DNA of 64,000 nucleotides from Stenotrophomonas oahuensis (GCF_031834595.1 NZ_CP115541.1:2350501-2414500); one strand, 5' to 3'; shown: positions 1 through 11,544, counted from the first letter of the stretch. Notes: generated from the letters alone by a model not told the origin. Numbers and translations are program-made.

Positions 1-717
1 CACGTAGCCAGCGTCCACGGCGGCGCGCGAGGCACCGACGGCAGCCCCGAGCTTGTCGGCCAGCTGGAAGATGATCTTGAAGTTCTCTTCCGAACCGACG
101 CCACGGCCACCGGAGACCACGCGCTTGGCGCTCTGCAGGTCCGGGCGGTCGCTGGCACCGGCGGCCAGGCCGATGAAGCGGGTGTGGGTCGGCAGGGCCG
201 CATCCACGCTGGCCGCTTCCACGGCGGCGCTGCCGCCCTGGGCGGCTTCGGGCCAGGAGGCGGCACGCACGGTGGCAACCACGATCTGGTCGGCCGGTAC
301 GTCCACGGTGATGATCGCGTTACCCGCGTAGATCGGGCGCTTGAAGCTGTGTGCGCCTTCCACGGTCATCAGGTCGGAGACCTGGTTCACGCCGAGCAGC
401 GCAGCCACGCAAGGCATCAGGTCCTTGCCGAAGGTGGTCGACGGGCCGAACACATGGGTGTAGCCCTTGGCCAGCTGGGCGATCTGCGGGGCGAGCACCT
501 GGGCCAGCGCCTGTGCGTTGGCCGCGTTGGCCACGGTCAGCACCTTGGCCACGCCGGCCAGCTGTGCGGCCTGGGCGGCCACGGCGGCGGGGTCGGCGGC
601 CAGCACGACCACGTCGATGCTGGCACCGCTGATTGCGGCGGCAGCACTGACCGTCTTGGCGGTGGCCGGGTTGAGCTTGCCGTCGTGGTGTTCGGCAACA
701 ACAAGAATCTTGGTCAT
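1..717 (-). CDS. etfA: Electron transfer flavoprotein alpha subunit, partial (3' end outside window)
   Basis: Alpha subunit of the FAD-containing heterodimer that passes electrons from acyl-CoA and other flavin dehydrogenases to ETF-ubiquinone oxidoreductase. The visible 239 codons cover the N-terminal domain and the beginning of the FAD domain; the family is usually about 310-320 residues, so the rest lies left of base 1. Diagnostic stretches are [10 protein letters not shown] followed by [20 protein letters not shown], typical of the ETF-alpha FAD-binding part. The ATG shares one base with the stop of etfB (TAATG), so the two are translationally coupled. Confidence 0.95.
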   Translation of the reverse strand, partial: MTKILVVAEHHDGKLNPATAKTVSAAAAISGASIDVVVLAADPAAVAAQAAQLAGVAKVLTVANAANAQALAQVLAPQIAQLAKGYTHVFGPSTTFGKDLMPCVAALLGVNQVSDLMTVEGAHSFKRPIYAGNAIITVDVPADQIVVATVRAASWPEAAQGGSAAVEAASVDAALPTHTRFIGLAAGASDRPDLQSAKRVVSGGRGVGSEENFKIIFQLADKLGAAVGASRAAVDAGYV

Positions 718-1463
718 TACAGCAACCCCTTCTGCTTGAGTGCGGCCACCAGTTCGGCGGCGTCCTTGACCATCACGCCCTTGCTGCGCTTGCCCGGGGC
801 GGCGTAGTGGGTGGTGTTGAAGGTGTCGGCGGCTTCCACGCCCAGGTCGGCCAGCGGCAGGCTTTCCAGCGGCTTGGCCTTGGCCTTCATGATGTCCGGC
901 AGCTTGATGAAGCGCGGCTCATTCAGGCGCAGGTCGGTGGTGACCACGGCCGGCAGGTCCACTTCCAGCGTTTCCAGGCCGGCGTCGACCTCACGGGTCA
1001 CCGTGGCCTTGCCATCGGCGATTTCCAGCTTGCTGGCGAAAGTGGCCTGCGGGCGGCCCCACAGCGTGGCCAGCATCTGGCCGGTCTGGTTGGCGTCGTC
1101 GTCAATGGCCTGCTTGCCGAGGATCACCAGGTCCGGCTGCTCCTTTTCGATCAGCTTGAGCAGGGTGCGGGCCGCGGTCAGCGGCTGGATGGCCTGGTCG
1201 GTGACCACGTGGATGGCGCGGTTCGCGCCCATGGCCAGGCCGTTGCGCAGGTGCGCCTGGGCGTCGGCGGGGGCAATGGTGGCGACCACGACTTCGGTGG
1301 CGATGCCCTTGTCGCGCAGACGCAGCGCTTCTTCCAGGGCGATTTCGTCAAAGGGGTTGGGGGACAGCTTGACGCCGTCGGTGACCACGCCGGAGCCGTC
1401 CGGCTTGACCTGAATGCGGACGTTGTAGTCCACCACGCGCTTGTACGCGACGAGGATTTTCAT
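717..1463 (-). CDS. etfB: Electron transfer flavoprotein beta subunit
   Basis: 248 residues, the normal length for ETF-beta, which binds AMP and docks the partner dehydrogenases. It begins MKILVAYKRVVDYNVRI and carries VILGKQAIDDDANQTGQMLA, the region that holds AMP in this family. It is the first gene of a two-gene operon with etfA, with a one-base stop/start overlap. It diverges from rmlB, with 261 bases between the two starts; etfBA next to rmlBACD is a conserved arrangement in Xanthomonas and Stenotrophomonas. Confidence 0.96.
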   Translation of the reverse strand: MKILVAYKRVVDYNVRIQVKPDGSGVVTDGVKLSPNPFDEIALEEALRLRDKGIATEVVVATIAPADAQAHLRNGLAMGANRAIHVVTDQAIQPLTAARTLLKLIEKEQPDLVILGKQAIDDDANQTGQMLATLWGRPQATFASKLEIADGKATVTREVDAGLETLEVDLPAVVTTDLRLNEPRFIKLPDIMKAKAKPLESLPLADLGVEAADTFNTTHYAAPGKRSKGVMVKDAAELVAALKQKGLL

Positions 1464-1724
1464 CTGGTGCTCGATCCTTCACTAACTGGGGAACGTCCGG
1501 AGCCGGAATCGGCCGCCGGGGCGGGGGTGGGATCTGGATTCTAACTGTCCTCGCGTTACCATGCGAATGCGTATGGTTATGTTGCGGTGCGGCATGGCGC
1601 TGCGCAGGAGCGCTGGCATTCACGCTCGGCTGGCAGTCGTGAAGGCCGACCGCATGTATGCTGTTGCGCTGTGTCACGCGGCCCAGAGACGGCCCGGACA
1701 AACCCAGATCAGGAGAACAAGTAA

Positions 1725-2780
1725 GTGCCCACATGGCTTGTCACCGGCGGTGCCGGATTTATTGGCGGTAACTTCGTACTGGAAGCCGTCGCCAAGGGTG
1801 TGCGCGTCATCAATCTGGACGCCCTGACTTATGCGGGCAATCTGAAAACCCTGACTTCGCTGGAGGGGGATTCCAACCACATATTCGTGCATGGCGACAT
1901 TGGCGACCACTCGCTGGTGACCCGTCTGCTGACCGAATTCCAGCCCGATGCCGTGCTGAACTTCGCCGCCGAGAGCCACGTGGACCGCTCCATCGACGGC
2001 CCGGGTGCCTTCATTCAGACCAACGTGGTCGGTACCCTGGCGCTGCTCGAAGCCGTGCGCGACTACTGGAAGGCCCTGCCGGCCGACAAGGGCGAGGCAT
2101 TCCGCTTCCTGCATGTGTCCACCGACGAGGTGTACGGCACCCTGGGCGAGACCGGCAAGTTCAGTGAAACGACCCAGTACGCCCCCAATTCGCCGTATTC
2201 GGCGTCCAAGGCGGCCTCGGACCACCTGGTGCGCGCGTTCCACCACACCTACGGGCTGCCGGTACTGACCACCAACTGCTCGAACAATTACGGCCCGTAC
2301 CACTTCCCGGAGAAGCTCATTCCGCTGGTGATCGCCAAGGCGCTGGCTGGCGAACCGCTGCCGGTCTACGGCGACGGCAAGCAGGTGCGTGACTGGCTGT
2401 TCGTCAGCGACCACTGCGAGGCGATCCGCACCGTGCTGGCCAAGGGCCGGGTCGGCGAAACCTACAACGTCGGCGGCAACTCGGAAAAGCAGAATATTGA
2501 AGTGGTGCAGGCGATCTGCGCGCTGCTTGATGCGCGCCGCCCGCGCGATGATGGCCAGCCGCGTAGCAGCCAGATCACCTACGTGGCCGACCGCCCGGGG
2601 CATGACCGCCGCTACGCGATTGACGCCAGCAAGCTGAAAGACCAGTTGGGCTGGGAACCGAAATACACCTTCGAACAGGGCATTGCTTTCACTGTTGGCT
2701 GGTACCTGGACAACCAGGAATGGGTCAACGGCGTGCTGGACGGCAGCTATCGCCTGCAGCGCATCGGCACCAGTGCCTGA
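1725..2780 (+). CDS. rmlB: dTDP-glucose 4,6-dehydratase
   Basis: Second step of dTDP-L-rhamnose synthesis, turning dTDP-glucose into the 4-keto-6-deoxy sugar with bound NAD. It is a 351-residue extended SDR protein. The NAD motif TGGAGFIGG lies at residues 7-15, the catalytic T-D-E triad in STDEVYG at about 133-135, and the YxxxK pair (YSASK) at 158-162. The start is GTG, supported by AGGAGA eight bases upstream at 1711-1716; there is no in-frame ATG nearby. It is the first gene of the rmlBACD operon. Confidence 0.96.
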   Translation: MPTWLVTGGAGFIGGNFVLEAVAKGVRVINLDALTYAGNLKTLTSLEGDSNHIFVHGDIGDHSLVTRLLTEFQPDAVLNFAAESHVDRSIDGPGAFIQTNVVGTLALLEAVRDYWKALPADKGEAFRFLHVSTDEVYGTLGETGKFSETTQYAPNSPYSASKAASDHLVRAFHHTYGLPVLTTNCSNNYGPYHFPEKLIPLVIAKALAGEPLPVYGDGKQVRDWLFVSDHCEAIRTVLAKGRVGETYNVGGNSEKQNIEVVQAICALLDARRPRDDGQPRSSQITYVADRPGHDRRYAIDASKLKDQLGWEPKYTFEQGIAFTVGWYLDNQEWVNGVLDGSYRLQRIGTSA

Positions 2781-2789
2781 GGACACGAC

Positions 2790-3677
2790 ATGACGCAACG
2801 CAAGGGCATCATCCTGGCCGGCGGTTCCGGCACCCGGCTATATCCGATCACCAAGGGCGTCAGCAAACAGCTGCTGCCGGTGTACGACAAGCCGATGATC
2901 TACTACCCACTCAGCGTGCTGATGCTGGCGGGCATCCGTGATGTGCTGATCATCAATACCCCGCACGAGCAGGCGTTGTTCCATCAATTGCTGGGTGACG
3001 GCTCGCAGTGGGGCATGAACATCGAGTACGCCGTGCAGCCCAGCCCGGACGGGCTGGCGCAGGCCTACCTGATCGGCCGCGACTTTGTCGGCGGCAAGCC
3101 GAGCTGCCTGGTGCTGGGCGATAACATCTTCCATGGTCATGGCTTGACGTCGCTGCTGCGCAGCGCCGATGAGCGCCAGAACGGTGCCACCGTTTTCGGC
3201 TACTGGGTGAACGATCCAGAGCGCTATGGCGTCGCCGAGTTCGACGCCGACGGAAAAGTGATCGACCTGGTTGAGAAGCCGGCCAAGCCGCGCTCCAACT
3301 ACGCGGTCACCGGCCTCTACTTCTATGACGGCAACGCCAGCGACTACGCCGCCGAGTTGAAGCCGTCGCCGCGGGGTGAGCTGGAGATTACCGATCTCAA
3401 TCAGCGTTACCTGCGCGACGGCAACCTGCACTTGGAAGCGCTGGGGCGCGGCTATGCCTGGCTGGATACCGGCACGCATCAGTCGTTGCTGGAAGCCTCC
3501 AACTTCATCGAGACTATCCAGACCCGCCAGGGCCTGCAGGTCTGCTGCCCGGAAGAAATCGCCTTCGGCAAGGGTTGGATCAGTGCCGAACAGCTGGAAA
3601 CGCTGGCTGCACCTTTGATCAAGAATGGCTATGGCCAGTATCTGCAGAAGCTGTTGCAGCGAGGCGTGGTGCCGTGA
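2790..3677 (+). CDS. rmlA: Glucose-1-phosphate thymidylyltransferase
   Basis: First enzyme of the rhamnose pathway, joining dTTP and glucose-1-phosphate. Its 295 residues are full length. The nucleotide-binding signature GGSGTRLYP starts at residue 11, followed by [16 protein letters not shown], which holds the conserved catalytic lysine region. It follows rmlB by nine bases. Its TGA overlaps the GTG of rmlC, so the two are translationally coupled. Confidence 0.96.
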   Translation: MTQRKGIILAGGSGTRLYPITKGVSKQLLPVYDKPMIYYPLSVLMLAGIRDVLIINTPHEQALFHQLLGDGSQWGMNIEYAVQPSPDGLAQAYLIGRDFVGGKPSCLVLGDNIFHGHGLTSLLRSADERQNGATVFGYWVNDPERYGVAEFDADGKVIDLVEKPAKPRSNYAVTGLYFYDGNASDYAAELKPSPRGELEITDLNQRYLRDGNLHLEALGRGYAWLDTGTHQSLLEASNFIETIQTRQGLQVCCPEEIAFGKGWISAEQLETLAAPLIKNGYGQYLQKLLQRGVVP

Positions 3678-4231
3678 AAGTCGTTCCTACCGCGCTGCAG
3701 GGGCTGACCCTGCTCGAGCCGGCGGTATTCGGCGACGATCGTGGCTTCTTCTTCGAATCCTGGAACGCCGATCGATTTGCCGCGCACGGTCTGCCTTCGA
3801 CGTTCGTGCAGAGCAACGTGTCCTCGTCCAGCAAGGGCGTGCTGCGCGGTCTTCACTATCAGTGGCCGCGGCCGCAGGGCAAGCTGGTTACCGTGCTGGC
3901 GGGGGAGGTCTATGACGTGGCAGTGGATATCCGCCGTGGATCTCCTACCTTCGGTCAATGGGAGGCGTTCATCCTCAGCGGAGAGAATCGCCGTCAATTG
4001 TGGATTCCGCCTGGCTTCGCCCACGGCTTTGCCGTGTTGTCCGACACCGCGCTGTTCCATTATCTGTGCACCGACGTCTACGTGAAGGAAGCCGACGCGG
4101 GCATCCGCTGGAATGATGCCGACATCGCGGTGGACTGGCCGATCAGCCAACCGCTGCTGTCGGCCAAGGACGAGCAGGCACCGTTCCTCAAGGATGTGCC
4201 CGAGGACCGGTTGCCGGTCTACCAGCCATGA
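3674..4231 (+). CDS. rmlC: dTDP-4-dehydrorhamnose 3,5-epimerase
   Basis: Epimerises C3 and C5 of the 4-keto sugar in rhamnose synthesis. It is a 185-residue cupin. The core VLRGLHYQ contains the catalytic histidine at residue 61, and the partner region [18 protein letters not shown] follows. I chose the GTG at 3674 because it overlaps the rmlA stop (GTGA) and gives the standard N-terminus [10 protein letters not shown]; an upstream in-frame start would run inside rmlA. Its stop overlaps the rmlD start (ATGA). Confidence 0.95.
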   Translation: MKVVPTALQGLTLLEPAVFGDDRGFFFESWNADRFAAHGLPSTFVQSNVSSSSKGVLRGLHYQWPRPQGKLVTVLAGEVYDVAVDIRRGSPTFGQWEAFILSGENRRQLWIPPGFAHGFAVLSDTALFHYLCTDVYVKEADAGIRWNDADIAVDWPISQPLLSAKDEQAPFLKDVPEDRLPVYQP

Positions 4232-5145
4232 CATTTCTTGTACTCGGTGCGGGGGGGCAGGTGGGGCAGGTGTTGCTGCGTAGCCTGGCTCGCCATGGAG
4301 CCGTGGTGGGCGCGACCCGTAGCGGACACCTGATCGATGGGCGACCCTGCGAGGTTGCCAACCTCGATCAGCCAGACGACCTGCCGGCCCTGCTGGACCG
4401 GGTGCGCCCCGCCGCAGTGATCAATGCCGCGGCCTACACCGCCGTTGATGCCGCCGAGCAGGATGCAGCGTGCGCGCGCCGGGTCAATCGCGATGCGCCG
4501 GGGTTGATCGCGCGTTGGTGCGCGGACCATGCCGTGCCGTTCGTGCACTACTCCACGGATTACGTGTTCGACGGCAAGGGCAGCGTGCCCTACACCGAGC
4601 AGGATCCGACCGCGCCGCTAAACGTCTACGGCGTCACCAAGCGCGACGGAGAACTGGCGGTGCGCGACGCCGGTGGACGTCATCTGATCTTCAGAACCGC
4701 CTGGGTGTACGCCGCCTATGGCCGGAACTTCCTGCGCACCATGCTGCGGTTGGCGGCTGATCATGACAGCGTGCGAGTGGTGTCCGACCAGATCGGCGCG
4801 CCGACCAGCGCCCAGCTGATTGCCGACATCACCGCGCTGGCGCTGATCCATCCGGTAAAGCACTGCGGCACCTGGCACCTCACCGCTTCAGGCCAGACCA
4901 GCTGGGCCGGCTTTGCCGAGGCCATCTTTGCCGAGGCGCACAGACAGGGCGTGCTGCGTAAGGTGCCGCAGGTCGTGCCCATTTCTACCGCTGAGTACCC
5001 TACGCCGGCGCGGCGCCCGGCATGGTCGGTGCTGGATAACCGCCGCCTTCAGCGCGAGATGGGGCTGATCCTGCCGCCCTGGCAGCAGGGGCTGCAGCGC
5101 GTGATCGGGGAACTGGCCCAGGACGTTTCGCATACAATTGGCTGA
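4228..5145 (+). CDS. rmlD: dTDP-4-dehydrorhamnose reductase
   Basis: Last step of dTDP-L-rhamnose synthesis, the NAD(P)H-dependent reduction at C4. It is a 305-residue SDR-type protein. The N-terminal nucleotide motif is LGAGGQVG, there is YSTDYVFDG in the middle, and the catalytic YGVTK (YxxxK) follows. The ATGA overlap with rmlC closes a tightly packed rmlBACD unit. In several relatives xanA/xanB follow here; in this window a UDP-sugar decarboxylase gene follows after 67 bases instead. Confidence 0.95.
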   Translation: MTFLVLGAGGQVGQVLLRSLARHGAVVGATRSGHLIDGRPCEVANLDQPDDLPALLDRVRPAAVINAAAYTAVDAAEQDAACARRVNRDAPGLIARWCADHAVPFVHYSTDYVFDGKGSVPYTEQDPTAPLNVYGVTKRDGELAVRDAGGRHLIFRTAWVYAAYGRNFLRTMLRLAADHDSVRVVSDQIGAPTSAQLIADITALALIHPVKHCGTWHLTASGQTSWAGFAEAIFAEAHRQGVLRKVPQVVPISTAEYPTPARRPAWSVLDNRRLQREMGLILPPWQQGLQRVIGELAQDVSHTIG

Positions 5146-5212
5146 ATCCGAGCCAGCACCCGGTAACAGGGGGCGGCCCGTCCAGCGCCATGCCGAAACG
5201 CCGAGGAATGCC

Positions 5213-6169
<957 letters not shown>

Positions 6170-6180
6170 GGAGAGGGCGC

Positions 6181-7125
6181 ATGCGGAAAGTCGTGGTGAT
6201 GCCGGTCTACGAGGACCTGGAAGCTTCGTCCAAGCTGTTTCTGGAGCTGGCACGGACCCAGGGCACTGACACGTTCATCGTTGCGGTGGACGATGGCTCC
6301 GTGCGCCAGCCGCTGCCGGTGTCGGCCATCGAAGCATCCGGGCTGGAAGGCGTGGTCATCAAGCTGCGCCGCAACGTCGGCCACCAGCGTGCCATTGCCA
6401 TCGGCCTGAGCTACGTGGCCGAACAGTTCGGTGATGACGTGGTTGTCGTGACCATGGATTCCGATGGCGAAGACACGCCAGAAAGCATCACCGATTTGGT
6501 CAAAGGCCTCGCCAGCGACGACGTCGATGTGGTGGTGGCCAGCCGCCGCAGCCGGGTGGAGTCGGTGAAGTTCAAGGCGTTCTACATCGTCTACAAGCTG
6601 CTGTTCTCGCTGCTCAGCGGCCGACGCATCAGCTTCGGCAACTTCATGGCGGCCAAGATGCCGGCGGTGCGTCGTCTGGCCTCCATGCAGGAGCTGTGGA
6701 TCCACGTTGCCGCCTGCGTGCTGGGCTCCAAGCTGCGGGTTGGCAACTGCCTGCTCGATCGTGGCCCGCGCTACGCCGGGCGCAGCAAGATGAACTTCGT
6801 TGGCCTGGCGCTGCACGGCTTCCGCGCGCTGATGGTGTTTGCCGAAGACGTACTGGTGCGGGTCGGCATTGCCTGTACGGTGGTGGCGGCGTTCTCCATC
6901 ACCGGCGGCATCATCGCCACCGTGCTGAAGATGCTGGGCTTTGCCACGCCGGGCTGGTTCTCGCTTGCCGCAGGCATCCTGCTGCTGGTGTTCCTGCAGA
7001 CGGCGGCGCTGACCCTGATCACCCTGATGCTCTCGGGCATGATCCGCAGTGGTGGCGTGCTGGGTGTGGGCAGCTACCGCGAATTCGTTGAAGACGTGCA
7101 GCATGCCGGCCGCCGCAGCGCGTAA
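6181..7125 (+). CDS. Family 2 glycosyltransferase, polyprenyl-phosphate sugar transferase (GtrB/DPM1-like)
   Basis: Predicted to load a sugar from a nucleotide donor onto undecaprenyl phosphate at the inner face of the membrane. It has 314 residues with an N-terminal GT-A domain, VDDGS at about residues 37-41 and the DxD element in TMDSDGEDTPES. Two C-terminal membrane helices span about 230-300, as in GtrB and bacterial DPM1-like enzymes. It starts 11 bases after the preceding gene with GGAGAGG as ribosome site and overlaps the gtrA-like gene by 23 bases. The sugar cannot be read from sequence; the neighbour suggests a pentose or hexuronate-derived donor. Confidence 0.87.
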   Translation: MRKVVVMPVYEDLEASSKLFLELARTQGTDTFIVAVDDGSVRQPLPVSAIEASGLEGVVIKLRRNVGHQRAIAIGLSYVAEQFGDDVVVVTMDSDGEDTPESITDLVKGLASDDVDVVVASRRSRVESVKFKAFYIVYKLLFSLLSGRRISFGNFMAAKMPAVRRLASMQELWIHVAACVLGSKLRVGNCLLDRGPRYAGRSKMNFVGLALHGFRALMVFAEDVLVRVGIACTVVAAFSITGGIIATVLKMLGFATPGWFSLAAGILLLVFLQTAALTLITLMLSGMIRSGGVLGVGSYREFVEDVQHAGRRSA

Positions 7126-7504
7126 GGGGTTGAGCGGCCAGCTGGTCCGCTTCCTGATCAACGGGCTGGTGGCCACCGCCGTGCATTTCAGCGTGCTGCA
7201 CGTGTGCATTGAACTGCTGCACGTGCCGCTGGCCGCTGTAGCCAATGGCATTGCTGCGGTGTTTGGCATTACCGCCTCGTTCCTGGGCAATCGTTACTTC
7301 GTTTTCCCGGGTCGCCCGGGTAGCGCGTTCAAGCAAGGGTCTTTGTTCGTCCTGGTGTATGCCGGCATTGCCCTGCTGCACGCGCTGCTGATGTTTGCCT
7401 GGGCCGATTGGCTGGGGCTCGATTACCGAATCGGCTTCCTGCTCATCACCGGACTGCAGATGGTCTGCAGCTTCCTCATCAACAAATTCGTGGTGTTCAA
7501 ATGA
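7103..7504 (+). CDS. GtrA family membrane protein (putative lipid-linked sugar flippase)
   Basis: 133 residues with four predicted membrane helices and the family signatures RFLINGLVATAVHF near the N-terminus and FLINKFVVFK at the C-terminus. GtrA proteins are thought to flip polyprenyl-phosphate sugars to the periplasm in O-antigen and cell-wall modification. The ATG at 7103 overlaps the glycosyltransferase gene by 23 bases. The stop overlaps the next gene (ATGA). The partner GtrB-like enzyme directly upstream supports the call. Confidence 0.88.
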   Translation: MPAAAARKGLSGQLVRFLINGLVATAVHFSVLHVCIELLHVPLAAVANGIAAVFGITASFLGNRYFVFPGRPGSAFKQGSLFVLVYAGIALLHALLMFAWADWLGLDYRIGFLLITGLQMVCSFLINKFVVFK

Positions 7505-8106
7505 ACAAGTTCCTGCGTGCTGGGCTGGCGACGGTGCTCTTCATCGTCGCGCTGCTGCTGGTGTACTACGTGCACATGCGCCACTTCCGGGTGAACGTGG
7601 TGCTGTATGCCAGCATCCTCGATGCGGTGATCGCCACGGTCGGAGTATTTGGCGTGCTGTACCTGCTGAAGTGGTTCCGCGACTTCAGCCGACTGGAGCT
7701 GATTCAGCTGGTGGTGATCTGGATGCTGGGCGGCTACGTATTCGCCATTTCCCTTCCCACCGTCATTGACCGCTCGCTGTCGTTCTACATTCTGGAGAAG
7801 CTGCAGCAGCGTGGTGGTGGCATTCGGGAGGACGCTTTCCGCCAGGTGTTCACCGAGGAATACGTACGCGAGCATCACCTGGTGGAGGTGCGCCTGACCG
7901 AGCAGCTGCAGTCCGGCACGGTGGAGATCCACAATGGCTGCGTCACGCTCACTGCGCGCGGCGAGCGGTTGGCGTCGTTCAGCCGCTTCTATCGGCAGAA
8001 CCTGCTGCCGACGCACCGTCTGTTAATGGGCGAGTACACCGACGCGCTCACCGACCCCTTCCGCGACAGCCACATGCCAGTCGATTATCGCTGCAGCCGG
8101 GACTGA
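7501..8106 (+). CDS. Unknown membrane protein linked to gtrA/gtrB-like genes
   Basis: 201 residues not recognised as a named family. It has about three hydrophobic segments in the first 100 residues (near 8-24, 37-55 and 68-85) followed by a soluble C-terminal half of about 100 residues. The ATG overlaps the gtrA-like stop, so the two are co-translated. In classical gtr clusters the third gene encodes a large periplasm-facing glycosyltransferase; this protein is far too small and lacks the GT-C layout, so a regulatory or accessory part is more likely. Function unknown. Confidence 0.75.
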   Translation: MNKFLRAGLATVLFIVALLLVYYVHMRHFRVNVVLYASILDAVIATVGVFGVLYLLKWFRDFSRLELIQLVVIWMLGGYVFAISLPTVIDRSLSFYILEKLQQRGGGIREDAFRQVFTEEYVREHHLVEVRLTEQLQSGTVEIHNGCVTLTARGERLASFSRFYRQNLLPTHRLLMGEYTDALTDPFRDSHMPVDYRCSRD

Positions 8107-8121
8107 CCGGTCTCGCCGGTC
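8105..8121. terminator. Weak hairpin between convergent genes
   Basis: GACCGG, TCTCG loop, CCGGTC: a six-pair stem in the 40-base gap between two convergent genes. There is no clear T tract on either strand, so termination is only suggested by position. Confidence 0.3.
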
Positions 8122-8146
8122 CCGGTGCTGGGGCAGGAGGGCTGCG

Positions 8147-11100
8147 CTACCCCTGCTTCCGCCGCCCCGCCGTCCCCCCAGGCAGCGGAGCCAGCAACGC
8201 CTGCAGATCCTCGTCGCTGAAGCGCGGGCCGGCGTTGCCGCCGTCATCCAGGATGGTGTCGGCCAGTGCCGCCTTGCGCTCCTGCATTTCCGCGATCCGT
8301 TCCTCGATGCTGCCGGCGGCAATCAACTTGTAGACGAACACCGGCTGCTCCTGCCCAATGCGGTGCGCGCGGTCGGTGGCCTGATTCTCCGCCGCCGGGT
8401 TCCACCACGGGTCGAAATGGATGACGGTGTCGGCCCGGGTCAGATTCAGGCCAACGCCGCCGGCTTTCAGGCTGATCAGGAAGATCGGCACCTCGCCCTG
8501 CATGAAGCGCTGCACCGGGGTTTGCCGGTCACGGGTCTGTCCCGTCAACATCACATACCCCAGCTTGAGCTCATCCAGCAGCTCCGCCAACAGGTCCAGC
8601 ATGCTGGTGAACTGCGAGAACAGCAGAATGCGCCGGCCTTCTTCCACCATTTCCGGCAGCATTTCGCGCAGCAGTTCCAGCTTGGCCGATGCCGTGGCAC
8701 CGGCACGCGTGCCGGGCAGCAGGCGGGGGTCGCAGCACACCTGGCGCAGCTTCAGCAGGGCGTCCAGCACCACAATGTGGCTTCGGGCCAGACCCTGCTG
8801 CGCAACTGCGTGGCGTACCTTCTCTTCCATGGTGGCGCGCACGGTCTCGTACATGTCGCGCTGCGCGCCTTCCAGCACCACGCTGCGGGTGATCAGCGTT
8901 TTCTCCGGCAGCTCCGCCGCCACCTCATCCTTGCGCCGGCGCAGCAGGAACGGACGCATGCGCCGGGCCAGCCATTGCGCGCGCTGGGTATCGGCATTGC
9001 GCTCGATGGGGTGGCGCCACTGCTGGTTGAACACTTTTTCGCTGCCCAGCAGGCCCGGCAGCAGGAAATCAAACTGGGTCCACAGCTCGCCCAGATGGTT
9101 TTCCATGGGCGTGCCGGTCAGGCACAGCCGGTGATTGGCCTTCAACGAACGTAGCGCCATGGCCGCGCGCGAGCGCGGGTTCTTGGCCTGCTGTGCCTCG
9201 TCCAGCACCAGCAGGTGCCAAGCCTGGTCGCGCAGTACCTCCTCATCGCGCCACAGCAGTGCGTACGTGGTCAGCACTACGTCGTGGCGCTCAATCTGCG
9301 GGAAGTTCTCCGCGCGTGAGGGGCCGTGCAGCACCAGCACGCGCAGATCAGGGGTGAACCGCTCGGCCTCGGCCTGCCAGTTGTGCAGCAGCGAGGTCGG
9401 CACCACCACCAGCACCGGCTGGCGCAGACGCTGCGCTTCCTTCTCCAGCTGGATGTGGGCCAGGGTCTGCAGGGTTTTGCCCAGGCCCATGTCGTCGGCC
9501 AGCACGCCGCCCAGATTGTGTTGGCGCAGGTGCTGCAGCCAGCTCAGGCCATCCAGCTGGTAAGGGCGCAAGGTGGCCTGCAGGCCCGCAGGTGGCTGCG
9601 CGGGCGTCATCTCCGGGCCATCCAGCAGGCGCTGGGCCACGCTGCGCGCCATCGTGTCGTCCTTGAGCCGCAGCCCGGCGGTCTCGTGCAGCGTGCGCAG
9701 ACGGGCATGGTCGTGCAGTGGAACGCGCAGGCGCGAGCGGCGCGGGCCGAACAGGTCGCCCAGCAGCGCCACCAGCGGCTTGAGCCGGCCCGCGCGCAGT
9801 CCCAGCCGGCGTGGGCCGGTGGAGGGCAGCAGCACCAGCTCATCATCGGCAATCACCGATGCCGCGCCGCGCGACCAGCGCGGGTCGGTGTTCAACACCT
9901 GCTGCAGCAACGGAGCCAGCGCCAGGGTCTGGCCGTCCACCTCGATGTCCAGGCCGATCTCGAACCAGCCGGGCACGTCGCGGTCGGCCTGCACGTCCAG
10001 GGTGATCGCGTCGACCTCGGTCACCCGGTGGCGGAATGCGGCATCGGGTTCCACCCGCCAGCCCAGCGCCTCCAGCTGTGGCATCTCGTTCTGCAGGAAC
10101 TGGGCCCAGTCGCCACTGCGTGGCAGGAACTGCGGTCCCGTGGCGGGCTGGATATCCAAAGGTCGCGGGTCGCGGTACAGGCCTGCTGCCTGCAGTTCGC
10201 GTTCGCGCAGGTGCTCCTCGGCCGCATCCCGGGCCAGCAGGCTCAGCTGGCCCCGATCGTCCTGCACGAACACCGATGGGTCATCCAGATGCCGGCTGTT
10301 GGCCCCGTACTCGAAGGTGGCGGTGGCGAAATCGCGCCATTCGGGAGGGGCGCGCTGGGGCAGCCACATGGGGCGGTGCTCCACGCTGTACAGGCGCAGA
10401 ACCGGGACCACCGGCACCGCATCCAGCACCGGCAGCGCATCGCCGGTGGCCGGGTGGGGCAGGGCCGGGTCGATCTGTTGCAGGGTCTGGCTGACCAGCG
10501 CGGTCTCTTCGGGGAACACCCCGGGCAGTTCGAGAAAGGCACCGGCATCTTCGGCGGCCATCGCCAGTTGCAGCGCCCCCACCTCACCCGTGTCGACGTC
10601 CAGGTAGCAGCCTGAGCGGCCGTGCACGCTGCCGCGCCCACCGCCTTCCACCTGCAGCGAAGGCATCGCACGCAGGCGGCCGTTGTGCTCGCTGGCCTTC
10701 CAGTGCAGCGTGCCCGCACGCGGTTGTGCCCAGCGCGCCGGGACCGGCGCGATGGCGTCGGCAATGAAGGCGCGGCCGGTGGCGATGATCTGCTGCAGCA
10801 GGGCCACGATGTCGATCCGGTCACGGTTGTCGTGGTGGTGGTGCAGCAGCCACAGCTGTGACAGCACGGCGATGTCGTCTTGGGTGAGGTAGCCAGCCGG
10901 AGCCAGGAACAGGTCCGGTCCCAGGCTGAGCAGCTTCTCGCGTTTGACGGTGCCATCCGCGGCCCGCTTGGTGCGCTGCACATGCACGGCGAGGCGATGC
11001 TGGAACGCGGACAGGTCGTAGCAGATCCCGCGTGTCGGCCCGGCCGGCGTGGCCGGGCGGCTCGCGCTGCTGTGGCGCGCATGCCAGCGCGACAGCGCCT

Positions 11101-11455
11101 GCAGCAGTTCCGTGCGCGGTGGCTGCAGCAGGGTCAGGGGCGCGGCCGGCAGTTCCACCGGAGGGCTCACCTGCACCAGGTCCAGCCCCTGTGCCATGAC
11201 CGCCGCCAGGTGCTTGCAGCCCTGGCCCACCGGGCAGCTGCATTCGGCCACCAGCGGGCTGCGGGCGGTGCGGGTGCTGGCTTTCAGGTCGACCCACACG
11301 TGGTACGGGCGACGTGCGCTGCCCTGCACCAGCGCGGTGATCTGGTCGTTCTGATGGCGCAGCTGGCGCACCGCGAACAGATAGTTGGCGCTTTTCTCCA
11401 TCGTCCGCGGGTCGAACCAGCGGCGGATGTCTTCCTGGGTGTAGGTGGCTGTCAT
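8147..11455 (-). CDS. SWIM zinc-finger plus SNF2-family helicase-like protein
   Basis: 1102 residues. The N-terminus has a SWIM zinc motif, C72-x-C74-x5-C80-x-H82 (ECSCPVGQGCKH). A long middle region of bacterial SNF2-associated type follows. The C-terminal half is the Swi2/Snf2 motor, with motif I DDMGLGKT near residue 655, the DEAQ box near 753, and LLFSQFTSMLDLL and TDRAHRIGQ near 1030. Such proteins are ATP-driven DNA translocases of uncertain cellular role, and 'RNA polymerase-associated' or 'helicase' labels are by homology only. It is a single gene, divergent from the CoA-transferase operon and convergent with the polysaccharide operon. Confidence 0.9.
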   Translation of the reverse strand: MTATYTQEDIRRWFDPRTMEKSANYLFAVRQLRHQNDQITALVQGSARRPYHVWVDLKASTRTARSPLVAECSCPVGQGCKHLAAVMAQGLDLVQVSPPVELPAAPLTLLQPPRTELLQALSRWHARHSSASRPATPAGPTRGICYDLSAFQHRLAVHVQRTKRAADGTVKREKLLSLGPDLFLAPAGYLTQDDIAVLSQLWLLHHHHDNRDRIDIVALLQQIIATGRAFIADAIAPVPARWAQPRAGTLHWKASEHNGRLRAMPSLQVEGGGRGSVHGRSGCYLDVDTGEVGALQLAMAAEDAGAFLELPGVFPEETALVSQTLQQIDPALPHPATGDALPVLDAVPVVPVLRLYSVEHRPMWLPQRAPPEWRDFATATFEYGANSRHLDDPSVFVQDDRGQLSLLARDAAEEHLRERELQAAGLYRDPRPLDIQPATGPQFLPRSGDWAQFLQNEMPQLEALGWRVEPDAAFRHRVTEVDAITLDVQADRDVPGWFEIGLDIEVDGQTLALAPLLQQVLNTDPRWSRGAASVIADDELVLLPSTGPRRLGLRAGRLKPLVALLGDLFGPRRSRLRVPLHDHARLRTLHETAGLRLKDDTMARSVAQRLLDGPEMTPAQPPAGLQATLRPYQLDGLSWLQHLRQHNLGGVLADDMGLGKTLQTLAHIQLEKEAQRLRQPVLVVVPTSLLHNWQAEAERFTPDLRVLVLHGPSRAENFPQIERHDVVLTTYALLWRDEEVLRDQAWHLLVLDEAQQAKNPRSRAAMALRSLKANHRLCLTGTPMENHLGELWTQFDFLLPGLLGSEKVFNQQWRHPIERNADTQRAQWLARRMRPFLLRRRKDEVAAELPEKTLITRSVVLEGAQRDMYETVRATMEEKVRHAVAQQGLARSHIVVLDALLKLRQVCCDPRLLPGTRAGATASAKLELLREMLPEMVEEGRRILLFSQFTSMLDLLAELLDELKLGYVMLTGQTRDRQTPVQRFMQGEVPIFLISLKAGGVGLNLTRADTVIHFDPWWNPAAENQATDRAHRIGQEQPVFVYKLIAAGSIEERIAEMQERKAALADTILDDGGNAGPRFSDEDLQALLAPLPGGTAGRRKQG

Positions 11456-11544
11456 GAGGGGTCTCCTGCTTTGTTGCGCCGCACTCAGCCGCGTCTTCCG
11501 GTATCGCTAGAATGGGTCATTATCACCGAGCAAGGTAATCTGGA

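Noticed and set aside
1674-2798. 374-codon minus-strand open frame across rmlB
   Set aside because: Antisense shadow of a well-supported rmlB; no recognisable protein features.
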